Source of the DNA: Euborellia annulipes
Lineage: Eukaryota > Arthropoda > Insecta > Dermaptera > Anisolabididae
Assembly (NCBI GenBank): GCA_023213315.1
Contig: JAKCPI010011665.1
Location: 16,555-80,554 of the forward strand
Reading direction: 5' to 3'
Length of the DNA stretch: 64,000 nucleotides
This document shows positions 54,197 through 64,000 of this stretch, piece by piece. A program made the translations under genes and the position numbers. The stretch's first letter is position 1, and every line of letters begins with the position of its first letter. The notes under the pieces were generated by a model. That model was not told the origin of the DNA. It made no database searches and saw only the letters and a program-made list of their open reading frames with translations.

Positions 54197-55200
54197 TTGT
54201 TTTATAGAGCAGGAAATACGCTATATTTATTTTTTCGTTTATAATAATAAATAAACTAAGTCGTGTTACTTTTTTTTTTTTTTTTATTCCGTGAAATTAA
54301 TATTCTTTTTTTCTTCCTTTACTTTCCTTTTTATTTTTTTGTAATATATGTATATCTTTATGCCAAATGACTATGTTTATCTTTGTATGTGTGTTTGAGA
54401 CAGTTTACAGATGTGTGTGTATAAAAACGAGAGAGGGAAATATACGTATAATAATAAAAAAGTGGAGGTGGAGGTTTTGTATTCACATATGGCTAGACAG
54501 GTTTATTTCACGTCACGTGACTGCCAAATTAAATTCCCCCCACCCGGCCATGAAGAGATGTTTTTTAAATTTGATTTATGGTTTTATTTCAAAAAATATT
54601 TTCATATAACATAGCGGGGGGGGGGGGGGGGTAGGGGATGAAGAAATTAATTGTTTTTAATTTAGAAATGGAATTTATTAAGAACAAATTTTATTTATTG
54701 TTTTAATATAAATATCAACTGAGTAAGTATCGATTTAAGAAAAAAAAAAAAATTCGATAATCGGGATTAATTGAGCGATGCGGGTAATCAGAAATCTCGA
54801 TATCCACAGAGCCTTTATTTACAAATAAAATATTGGATAATCTAGAAAAAAAAAATCTCCAATGTTCGGATAATTGATGGCTTTATACTCTTGAGGTGAT
54901 TTCAAAATATTATTTGTTGCTATAAACACTTGCTACATATTTCGATTCTTTGGTCTTATCGTGTATTTTTTCGCTTTTGAAGATAACATAGCAATATTGT
55001 ATCAAATGTTTATACATAATTATATCATTATGTTTCAATTAGATCCACTTTATATTTAACCAATTACGTCAACTCTCCGACTTGAACATTTTTACGACCC
55101 GCGACTCTAACAAAATTTATTCATTTTAAGATAGCAAATTTGCGAGATATGTTTGTGCTTAAAATTGGGCAAAAATTGCACCCCTGGAGTACTGAACATT
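54086..55200. other. AT-rich DNA with long homopolymers
   Basis: A runs near 54172-54196 and a 17-bp G run near 54615-54631. Frames at 54367-54614 are weak. Nothing recognised. Confidence 0.4.
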
Positions 55201-56386
55201 GCACAGTGGTCTAGAATGAAAAAAAAGTTGGCCAAAAATAGAAAGAAGTTTTAGATTTGATTGAAAATTGGTATATAAGCGTTTCCGATGTCGCTGATTA
55301 CAAATTTTATAATATTTATATAATTTAATAAATTGCAGTGGTGGATCATATATGGCGGATCACTCGTCAAAAATTGTTAGGTATATAAAATTATGCAAAA
55401 TGTTGGTCCAAACATTTAAGAAACGTGTTCAAGACCTAGTTCACATCGTTTAGTATAATCTCAAACGGTTCTCGACCAGTAAGATTATTTTATCAATCCG
55501 TTTTTGCGTCATGATGATATTTATTTTTAATAAAAGTATATTATAACTTTTATTTAATTGAAATAAGAAAAATTATATTTATTCACAATAATATTTCGAA
55601 AATATAATAATACTTTGCAATAAGACACCCTATATAAAAATATTCAAAAAAAAAAAGCTCGTAGACTAACCAAGAGTCTGCCTGCCGCGGCTCAACAACT
55701 TTAAAATAAAAATATTTTTCTCATATAATAAGCTCTTATTCAACTAAAAAATAATAAAAATTATATTTCTACACAATAATATTTCAAAAATTTGAAATAA
55801 GATACGGCATATAGTGTAAATATAAAAAAAAGCTCTCTCGTCGCTTATTTTTAACCTCAAAATTAGGGGGGCAAGTTGGGGCAGGATTTTTTTTACAGAT
55901 TCTATTACAAGACATCTTAAACTATATATTCCATATCTCAGTTTCGTGGGCCCCGCTGGGTTCATAACTTTTTTGCTATTTGAAGAAAAAAAGTTTTTAC
56001 AAAAAAATCCATTATGAAAACGCAACTTTGACATGATTTCTAAAAAAGGCGAGTTTAAATTAATGAAAACGGTATATTAGTAAATATTCTACATACTTTC
56101 CTTAACACCCTCCTTCAAACAGAATTGAAAAAGGACACTCGAGTAAAGAGTTATATGCATTTAAACAAACATTGATATTTCAGAGCCTCTACGCGTCGCT
56201 CGCGCGCTGCCGAAAACGCTAACTTTGAACTCATGTAGCGCCTGAACTATCAAAGATATCTCACTTTCCTTTTGGATTTACATGCACCAACTATCCCTCT
56301 ACAAGATTATATGGGACTGAAGTCATTCTGTGACTATTATTTTTTTCGACTTTTGGCCAACTTTTTTTCAATCTAGACCACTGTGC
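55201..56386. mobile_element. 1.19-kb TIR element, GCACAGTGGTCTAGA ends
   Basis: About 34-bp imperfect TIRs: GCACAGTGGTCTAGAATGAA.. and its complement, continuing through GTTGGCCAAAA. No clean duplication. Inside are two imperfect ~110-bp direct repeats (55548-55660, 55735-55835) with ATTATATTTxTxCACAATAA in common. No convincing transposase. Confidence 0.7.
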
Positions 56387-56576
56387 ATTGGTTGGAAAAA
56401 TTCCATCCTTTTCAAACAAGGCTCTACCCTAGTTTTTATTTATTTTATTTTTTTCACCCCAAAAAATGTCTATATTGGGCCTAAATCTAATATGGGGAAA
56501 TAAGGAAAAGGCCGGAATTATATTTTGTTAAAGAAAAAAATTCCTTGCTGCATTTTCTTATCTTTTTACTTTCTCT

Positions 56577-57180
56577 AACCTCTATATATATGTTAATTAT
56601 ATAGAGAGAGAAAGTTTTGGATTCATGTCAAAAATTCGATGTCGAGATTTTGATGGATCTTCACGTTTTGAGGTCCCCTGAATCCAAAAAAGTGGTTTTC
56701 GCGACATGGTCTGTCTGTGTGTGTGTCTGTGAGTGTGTCTGTCTGTGAACAAAATATCTCAAGAATGAAAAGAGCTAGGAGGTTGAAATTTTATATTTAA
56801 GTTAGGCACCCCCAAGGGCATCAAAATAAGCTTTTGATCAAAATCGGCCAAAAAGTACTAGTAGTTTACTGATGTACTTTTTCAGTTTTTTTGGATTTTC
56901 TCAAAATTCGCTCCAACGATTTTTTTTTAAATTCATAAATCAATTATTTTTTAGATGATCATTAAAATATATATTCTCAATTTGCCATTGAAATCTTCTG
57001 AAGACCACTTTACTTTTGTACTTCATAGGAAGGATAGGAGAAATTTACATCTTGAATTCTAATATATCGGCGGAAACTAAATATATGTCGACACAAAAAA
57101 TCTGGTGTTAAAAGCACAGAACACAACTTTCGATTACCGAAAGTAAGAGTTGTGTTCTGTGCTTGTCACACCAGATTTTT
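56577..57180 (+). mobile_element. Family A copy A24, full length
   Basis: Head, (GTGT/GTCT)n, body and hairpin (57098-57180) present; the hairpin apex is shortened. Confidence 0.87.
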
Positions 57181-57486
57181 GAGCTGATTGAGTTCACAAA
57201 TAACAGTCGTTCAACAAGTAACTTCGATTTTTATTTACCCCTTGATTCTAGGCAACCAAATCGTCAGCCGAGCATTTCTTGATGCATGCTTACCTTCTCT
57301 TTAACTCTCACTTATCAATCAAGAATTTTCAATAAAATCAGAGGCAGAGGCCTACACTTTCTCAATATTTAGTAGAAATTCGACGGATACCTGCATGTCA
57401 ATATCTTTTAGTGATATTAATCTACATTCATTTGATAACACTCAGGTTTTTATTAAACGAAGCAATAAATAAAAAATAAAATTCGA

Positions 57487-58112
57487 TTAAGGGGGACCAG
57501 GTGCGAAGGTGTTACGCATGTTTTTCCCGCTAAGATGGCGTTGTGTGTCATAAAAAGTATGCCCAAAAAATCAAGTAATTCAAAAATTTGCCAAGAGATG
57601 TCAGAATGGTAGCTAATAATATTTAATGCATTTGGTTGATTTTCATTGATCTTTTAACAATAAATACTTTATAAATGTTATTATATACTATGTGTCTTTT
57701 ATAAAAGCATAAAGATATATAGATATAGGCTAATACTATATCGTCTGTTAGACTAGCTTGCCATCTATCGCAAGAATGCTGAACTAATTTGACAGTTGAT
57801 TTTTCAATAAATCATCTAAGCTTATTTTAAAAATTTCTTAATTAATATGTGATTAATAATAACAATAAATTCATTTTTAAATTTAAAACAAATTAAAGAT
57901 TATTGGGACAGATTGTTTTTTTGTATTTGCTTGATAACAAAAAAATTAATTACGATAATTTTTTAATAAGTCTTTAAAAAAATTATAGCTCGATGTCCCA
58001 ATAATCTCTTATGAATTTAATTCATTAAAAAAAAACCGCATTGAAAGATACGTTATAATAGTCTAGTTTTTTTTTTAAAGTACGTTTAGACGTCGCTCCT
58101 GAACCCCCTTAA
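57487..58112 (-). mobile_element. Family B MITE, copy 5, full length (reference copy)
   Basis: TTAA at 57487-57490 and 58109-58112. Tips TTAAGGGGGACCAGG and, complemented, TTAAGGGGGTTCAGGAGCGA. A 25-codon frame from ATGGCGTTGTGTGTC near 57533 is closed in other copies and is not considered a gene. Confidence 0.87.
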
Positions 58113-58670
58113 TAACAAAAAGATCAAATTTTAAGAAATATTTTAAAAGAATTCGCCAGCATGTCATGTTATGTCAATAAAATGTGTTTGTGTCCCGTTC
58201 AATAGGTAGAGGTAGAGGCATGCAATGCAAAGGTATTTCTTTTCTTCCTGTTCTTATGGTAGAGGGGAAGGGGGAGGAGGGAGTAGGAGTGCCTGTGACA
58301 CACAAGTGGGGGGAGGGGAGCAGGCAGGAGTGATGGACGGACGGACATTCCATTGCCATAAGTCAGCATCTTAACTTGAACCCCTGATGAGAGCTCTTTA
58401 AGTTCACGGTCGACTGATATTTTGTATTTAAAAAGAAAAAAAAAATGCTATTTATTTACTCTCTGTTTAAATGAAATATACATTAGAAAATCGATTATTG
58501 TAGCAGCGAATTTTCTACCCATACGGAAAATATAATTTCAGGTCATTAGGTAATAAAAACACACTTGTTTCAGAGGCATGAACTATTTATTATTTATGAG
58601 AAGCCTTTGAATAAGTAATCGTGGAAGATGAAGGCCTGCAGTTACGGCCGTACATCTTCAAGTTACAGTA
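58113..58670. other. AT-rich DNA with a G-rich patch
   Basis: GA/GGGA-rich DNA at 58255-58330 creates a Pro/Ser-rich minus frame without other support. Otherwise nothing. Confidence 0.35.
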
Positions 58671-59303
58671 CAAAAAAAGCTGGTGTGACTGGCGCAGCAC
58701 ACAACTTTCGATTACCGAAGGTGTGTACTGTGCTTGTCACACCAGATTTTTTGTGTCGACATGTATTTAGTTTCCGGTACATTCGATTTTCAAGATGTAA
58801 AATTTATATGTGAAAATATTTGTATTTTGTTACCATGGCAACCATTTCTACTATCTTTTCTATGGAGTACAAGAGTAAAGTGGTCTTCAGAAGATTTCAA
58901 TCCCCAAAATGAGAATATACATTTTAAAGAGAATCTAAAAAATAATTGATTTTTGAATTAAAAAAAAAAATCGTTGGAGCGAATTTTGAGAAAATCGAAA
59001 AAAAAAACTGAAAAAGTACATCAGTAAAGTACTAGTACTCTTTGGTACGATTTTGTTCTAAACCTTCCTGTCACGTCCCATGGGGGTGCCTAACTTAAAT
59101 ATAAAATCACAACCTCCTAGCTCTCTTTCGTTCTTGAGATATTTTTTTCACAGTCACACACACTGACCATATCGCGAAAAGCACTTTTTTGGATTCAGGG
59201 GACCTCAAAACGTGTATGTTCGTCAAAATCGACATCGAATTTTTGACATGAATCCAATGCTTTCTCTCTTATATATTAAATATATATAGAGGTAAGAGAA
59301 AGT
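58671..59303 (-). mobile_element. Family A copy A25, near full length
   Basis: Shortened hairpin (58680-58749), body and complete head ending GAGGTAAGAGAAAGTA. Confidence 0.85.
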
Positions 59304-60394
59304 AAAAATTATTAATTATTTGTCTTTCAATACTCAATGTCTTATCATCAGAAGAGATTTAATAACAATATATAAATAAGAAATATTTTTAAATATATAA
59401 CCTAGTGTATACCACCAGTATATAATTTTAATTTAAAAAATATTTCTAAGGTCGAAAGTTTATATGATATTACTAGTAATTTGGGACACTCATATATTAC
59501 GAAAGGCAGGGGTTGCTTATTTTGCTGAGGAAGGGTGGGGTTAATCAGTTTCTTACGTCACCATTCTAAAAAAAAAAAAAAAAAAAATACCTTCGCTCAC
59601 ATTAAAAAACATTTCCACAAAAAGGTCAAAAAATAAGGTAAGGTGGGTTGGCGATTTTTTTATTATTGCTGATTAGGGCATTTTAAAATTTGCTGCTTAA
59701 AACTTCAATGTTGTTATCAAAAATACATTTTTTTCAATTACAAACTTACCTCCGTTCTCCCTTTGCCTAATCCCTATAGATTTATTTATTCACAGAAATT
59801 AAAAAAAAAAAGGTAATGTTTGATCCCAAATAACATTTATTTTCTTTTTCCCTTATACTTCTATAAAGGCGTATTGGGAATTTTATATTATTTATATAGA
59901 CTTATATACTCTTTGATAAAGAGATCAAAAAGTAACCTTGACGTTGAAACACATCACTCATAAATAAATATTCCCTGTCTTTCAAATGTCATTGCTCTCT
60001 CTCTCTCTCTCTCTCTCTATGCATTCCTAATCACCTGTCAATAAATAAATAAATAAATGAAAAAGAGCCAAAGAGCTTTTTAACAAATACAAAGGGAATT
60101 TAAAGATACCAGAGAATTTATTAATCAATTTTGTATGAGTAATTTTGAAAAAAGAAATTATCTTTGGTCGAAAATTTCGGGTCTTGTTTGTGTGACCCTT
60201 TTAACGGGAATTGTTTTTGTCTGGGTCGGTTAAAGAACATTCTTTAGTCTAGCGTCTAGCGGTTTTTTTTTCTCCCTTTTATGAATATCCCTTTTCTTTT
60301 TAATGATGTTGAGGTGTTGATGTATTAAGATGTTGCATCACAATTCAGATTTGCATCACCTTCTTTTGACATTTCCTTGCAAAAGATTTTCTTT
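59304..60394. other. AT-rich DNA with (TC)n and (AAAT)n
   Basis: (TC)n at 59995-60018 and (AAAT)n near 60042-60058. No exon or repeat family recognised. Confidence 0.4.
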
Positions 60395-60495
60395 TATTTG
60401 TTTTAAGGACTTTCGGCATTTAGACTCCATCCCTATTTCGGTATTGAAATAAATTTTTATCGTTTGGGACGAGAAGGGAACTCGGGATCGAAAAT
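60395..60495 (-). mobile_element. S2 SINE fragment
   Basis: Minus strand: CCCGAGTTCCCTTCTCGTCC (box-B region), AAATTTATTTCAAT linker, GGAGTCTAAATGCCGAAAG tail. Confidence 0.55.
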
Positions 60496-60537
60496 TCCAT
60501 AAAACTCAATTACTCTTTTATTTCAAAAATTTTCAAT

Positions 60538-60630
60538 ACTAGCCTTCGGCGGGCTTCGCGCCTAGTTGGGAGTCTTCGCCCCTGGACCCCCCGCCAGCAG
60601 GCTCGAGCCCGCCTGCCGCGGACCCTCGCC
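60538..60630 (+). repeat. GC-rich double hairpin, family J copy 2
   Basis: CTAGCCTTCGGCGGGCTTCG and CGCCTAGTTGGGAGTCTTCG, then CCCCTGGACCCCCCGCC; homologous to the copy at 48432. Confidence 0.65.
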
Positions 60631-60647
60631 TTTTTTTAATTATGATA

Positions 60648-60844
60648 AGCTTCACATTTCCTTAACATAAATATCGTATACAATTTCAACTTCCTAGCTC
60701 TTTTCGTTCTTTTGTTCACAGACAGACAGACCATGTCGCGAAAACCATTTTTTTTGGATTCAGGGGACCTCAAAATGTGTATATCCATCAAAATCTCGAC
60801 ATCGAATTTTTGACATGAATCCAATACTTTCTCCCTGTATATTA
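60648..60844 (-). mobile_element. Family A fragment (A26), interrupted by family H
   Basis: Reverse head half; the AT stem is split at about 60845 and resumes at 61217-61239 (ATATAAGTAAGAGAAAGTA). Confidence 0.7.
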
Positions 60845-61216
60845 AAGTGAAACTTTAATTTTATTGTCTCAAATTTTTTCGCCCATTTATCAGCATGTCG
60901 CGTTACAAGTCGTGACGTCAGAAGCCCGACTCACACCAGGTCCCGAAACTACTAGTCCGATTTTCATGGAGTTTTTTTTTAATGGGTAGAAAATTATCCA
61001 GAGGTGGTTTTAAGATATCATTATATCAAATGGGGGGAACCCCCTTATCAGGGGTTCACAAATCTCTCGCTCGATTTTAATAAAATTTAAAATGTCGCTT
61101 TTCTAGGTTGTAAATAATTAAAAAATGTTATTTCAGACCTCAGAAAGGGGGGACGGCCCCCCTGTTAGGTTAGTTTCACTTGCATCGTGGTTTCATAAAA
61201 CCACACAATGATTTTA
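60845..61216 (+). mobile_element. Family H copy H4, different interior
   Basis: Ends as in other H copies (AAAGTGAAACTTTAATTT; GTTTCACTTGCATCGTGG plus hairpin), but the middle (60930-61170) is unrelated to H1-H3 and includes GGGGGGAACCCCC and GGGGGGACGGCCCCCC hairpins. Confidence 0.65.
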
Positions 61217-61239
61217 ACATATATAAGTAAGAGAAAGTA

Positions 61240-61858
61240 AAAAGTTTCTTAAATTTTAATAATTTATTCCAGCTCTGAGAACCATTTTTATAAATTACGT
61301 AATTTCAACTGTCACTATAAATTTTACTTTTGTTTCTACTATTTAGTAATTATATCACTGCATTTCTAAAAGATCTAAGCAAAGTTAATAATTTAAATTG
61401 GAAGTAAAAAAGTAAAAAGTACTCCAAAAAATAACTTTTATTTTTCTTTATATACCAGTGGTATATTCTGTCCCGTGGAACAAAATCCCAACCCTGCTTT
61501 CTAGGGAAATGGAGCTCTTCAAGATACCCTATTTCCTTAGGTGCATTACAACCTGACTGTCAATTTATTTTTAACTAATTGACTTATTTTTTTGTCTTTT
61601 ATTTATGACAAAATAATTATAAATGAGATAAACTTTATTTAACACAAGGTTAAATGTGTGTCTGTGAGAAGGGGGAGGGGATTGATGGGTGGGGGACCTT
61701 CCCCCTCCCCTTCCGTCCCCTCTCACACACGCACATTTCTTACTAACTTTGACTCATTTGCCTGTCTGCATTCCTTCTGTCTATTTCTTCTCGAGTTTTC
61801 GTCTGTCATGTGAAATATGTGATGAGTGTTGTTGTTGTTGTTGTTGTGTCGTGTTGTG
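61240..61858 (+). promoter_or_regulatory. AT-rich DNA then possible promoter/5' UTR
   Basis: From 61660 the sequence becomes GC-balanced with GGGGGAGGGG/CCCCTCCCC, then (GTT)n at 61829-61847 just before the ATG at 61859. The layout resembles the island before the ATG at 12256. Low confidence. Confidence 0.3.
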
Positions 61859-61897
61859 ATGGTGCTGTTAGTGAACCCGCGTCGGGAGGAGCAATTG
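61859..61897 (+). CDS. Candidate first coding exon, 13 codons
   Basis: ATG at 61859 opens MVLLVNPRREEQL and meets GTGTGT at 61898 (exit phase 0). Short and unrecognised; supported only by composition and position after a (GTT)n leader. Confidence 0.3.
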
Positions 61898-62126
61898 GTG
61901 TGTATTTTTTGAAAATATTTTCTATAGTCCAAAGTGGGATAAAAATAACGTTATGATGATAGATCTCATGTATTATGAAAATACTCTGGTTAAAATAATT
62001 TGGAAAAAATAAACCATTACCTCCCATAATCCGGCTAAGCCGTTGCAAAGATTATTTGAAACCGTATTAAGCTCTTTATTGATGAACAATAATTGATATC
62101 ACACAAAATATTTTTCCTGTTTTCAA

Positions 62127-62600
62127 TAAATAAAATAAAAATCTGATGTGACTGGCGCACAGCACACAACTTTCTCTTACCTTCGGTAATCGAAAGTTGT
62201 GTACTGTGCTTGCTACACCAGATTTTTTGTGTCGACATGTATTTAGTTCCCGACAGTACGATATATTCGATTTTCAAGATGTAAACTTTATATGGCCCTC
62301 GGGGCTTGGTGTAGGGGTTAGAGTGCTAACCTCGTATACCAAACGTCGCGGGTTCGGACCCCAGGCAGTCCGATGATTTTATTTAAGCCATTTGGATACC
62401 AAATGGCTTAAATAAGAATGCCTGGACCCCAAATAATATATATTTCATAACGGTTATCGTCAAAGTCTTAAATGGCCTAGGTTGCCGAAAAGACTGTGTG
62501 AATGTGAGTGTGAATGAGAAAAAAGAGTGAATGTTTAAAAAAAAAAAAAAAAAAAAAAACTTTATATGTGAAAATATTTATATTTCGTTACCATAGCAAT
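62127..62600 (-). mobile_element. Family A copy A27, split by an S1 SINE
   Basis: Hairpin and tail at 62135-62294. The SINE occupies 62295-62556, then the body resumes (TTTATATGTGAAAATATTTA) to 62600. Confidence 0.85.
62295..62556 (+). mobile_element. S1 SINE (tRNA-derived), full length
   Basis: Box-A-like TGGTGTAGGGGTTAGAG and box B GGGTTCGGACCCC, body, CTTAAATGGCCTAGGTTGCC, (GTGAAT)n-like end and poly-A. Duplication AAACTTTATATG at 62283-62294 and 62557-62568. Confidence 0.9.
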
Positions 62601-62637
62601 ATGGCCTGAGTTGCCGAAAAGACTGGGAGCAGTTAGC

Positions 62638-63527
62638 TAGGGATGAAACGATACGAGTAAATACAAGTACTTACTCGATACTTTTCTTTCGATACCAAGT
62701 ACTTTTAGAATCGATACTTTGGATTCGAGTACCAAGTAGGTATCGGTCAAAAATACTCGTATCGATACTCGGTCCTTGTACGCGATGATTAGTTAGGTCG
62801 GAAGAACATTTACGTTGATTTGTTCTTGTTTACAATCTAATGGTTTCTACCACTGTATTTTATTTTTATTATAGGAGTGTTTAACAGGGAAACACATTGA
62901 AAAATTATTATTTTTGGATAGTACCGCTAAAACTGAATTTTTTTGGTCGTCGTTTTTTTTTTTTTTTTTTTTCTCAAGAACTTGATGTTTTATGCCTGTG
63001 GAGATTTAATCAAGATTCTCAGGGACTTTGCAGCCTGGAGATTAAATAAAAAAGAAATTTTATTTATTATAATTTCCATTTGTCGACGTTTCGGACTCCA
63101 ATCACGACCTTCATCAGGGCAAATATTGTCAATTATACACGATTTTAGGTATTTTAATATTCATTGCAATTAAAAATATACAATTTCTTTTGACTTTAAT
63201 ATGTACAAAAATATTATCATATATTATACTTGCTACTCTGGAGGTCTCCGATGTTGAAGGTCGTGATTGGCGACCGAAACGTCAGAAAATAGAAATTAAA
63301 TAAAAGATTTTTATTTAATCTCCTGCCTGCAAAGTTCCTGCGAATCTTGATAATATCAGTACTTTCTGCTGTTTTTGCTTATCTTTAATTGTGCGAAAAA
63401 AATTGACCGATACGAGTAAGTATCGATGCTTTTCAATCGATACCGAGTAGGTACTCGATACTTTGCGATCGATACCTGTATCGAGTAAAAAAGTATCGAT
63501 ACCTCCAGTGGTATCGTTTCATCCCTA
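62638..63527. mobile_element. hAT element with TAGGGATGAAACGATAC ends
   Basis: 17-bp TIR; the first 11 bases equal the Ac-type hAT terminus TAGGGATGAAA. ATACGAGTA, GATACTTT and AAGTACTT subterminal repeats fill both ends. Flanks CAGTTAGC and AATGTGTG do not match. A Penelope-type repeat is nested at 63008-63352. No transposase. Confidence 0.8.
63008..63352. mobile_element. Penelope-type foldback repeat (Q10), nested
   Basis: Arms (63008-63113, 63255-63352) share ATCAAGATTC, GACTTTGCAG and AGATTAAATAAAA inversely. Minus-strand motif 63080-63124 is complete apart from one stem I mismatch; the plus-strand one has a disrupted CTGANGA. Confidence 0.75.
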
Positions 63528-63779
63528 AATGTGTGTGTGAGTGTGAATGAGAAAGAGTGTGTTTTTAAAAAAAAATAAAAAAGAAAAAAATATTAATAAT
63601 CTTTTAAATTTTTAGATAATAGATCGCAAACGACATTGGACAAACATTCATTTAAATTAAAAAAAAATCGAGAAATAATTAACGAACAGTTTATTAACTT
63701 TTTCCTCGGTTCAGTTAGGTTGTCGACTACAATTTTTAATAAATTACTTAATTATAAATATATATATAAAATATATAAA

Positions 63780-64000
63780 TAAAAAATCTGGTGATACTGG
63801 CACACAGCACACAACTTTCTCTTACCTTCGGTAATCGAAAGTTAGTGATTCTGTCTCCTGAATTTTTCGTGTCGGCATGTATTTAGTTTCCGACAGTACG
63901 GTATATTCGATTTTCAAGTTGTAAAATTTATAAGTATTGGAAAATATTTATATTTTGTTACCATGACAACCATTTCTCCTATGTTTTCTATGGGTCGTTT
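63780..64000 (-). mobile_element. Family A copy A28, runs off the window
   Basis: Diverged hairpin (63783-63871), then the body to the last base of the window. Confidence 0.8.

Larger units (their letters stand above)
62601..63592 (+). mobile_element. S1 SINE 3' fragment, split by a hAT element
   Basis: ATGGCCTGAGTTGCCGAAAA (62601-62637) and GTGAGTGTGAATGAGAAAG plus A-rich end (63528-63592) are the two sides of one S1 tail. Confidence 0.75.

Noticed and set aside
58174..58359. Pro/Ser-rich minus frame of 61 codons
   Set aside because: Arises from a G-rich patch; no start context, splice sites or similarity seen.

Overview
The window is AT-rich, non-coding-looking animal DNA, most likely from an invertebrate and probably an arthropod with a repeat-rich genome. 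The pointers are heavy homopolymer and microsatellite content, initiator-like TTCAGT motifs beside GA-rich promoter-like islands, mariner and piggyBac remnants, tRNA- and 5S-derived SINEs, many hAT MITEs and Penelope-type ribozyme repeats. The species cannot be told from the sequence. There is no complete protein-coding gene, no rRNA gene, no functional tRNA and no CRISPR array. Nearly all of the longer open frames lie inside repeats.

The layout is layered mobile elements. Family A (about 28 copies, about 0.6-0.67 kb when full) dominates. One end carries a short AT stem inside the motif ACTTTCTCTTACC, followed by a (GTCT)n/(GTGT)n tract. The other end is a hairpin of about 90 bp whose apex repeats the same motif. 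The plan recalls the INE-1/HINE (Helentron-associated) elements. Family B (5 copies, about 625 bp) is a TTAA-flanked MITE. At least eight hAT-type MITEs have convincing 8-bp target duplications. Three SINE families occur: S1 and S2 with tRNA-like heads, and S3 with a 5S rRNA-like head. A piggyBac-like element is flanked by TTAA at 17,083-18,404. Several long palindromes are present. About ten loci carry hammerhead-ribozyme-like motifs (CUGANGA, stem II, GAAA, usually CGUC), mostly in foldback pairs. Insertions are often nested, and this gives a relative chronology, for example at 52.3-54.1 kb and 62.1-63.6 kb.

A few short islands look like host exons rather than repeats. On the plus strand these are a probable internal exon at 7,687-7,795, a promoter with a non-coding first exon near 9.6-9.8 kb, and candidate first coding exons at 12,256, 14,177, 25,768 and 61,859. 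Every plus-strand coding island ends in phase 0 at a GT donor, which would fit alternative first exons feeding one downstream exon outside the window. On the minus strand there is a candidate terminal exon at 16,569-16,704 and a candidate start exon at 1,658-1,762. The simplest reading is that the window lies in repeat-filled introns of one or more large genes with several promoters. None of the exon peptides was recognised, so gene identity is left open.
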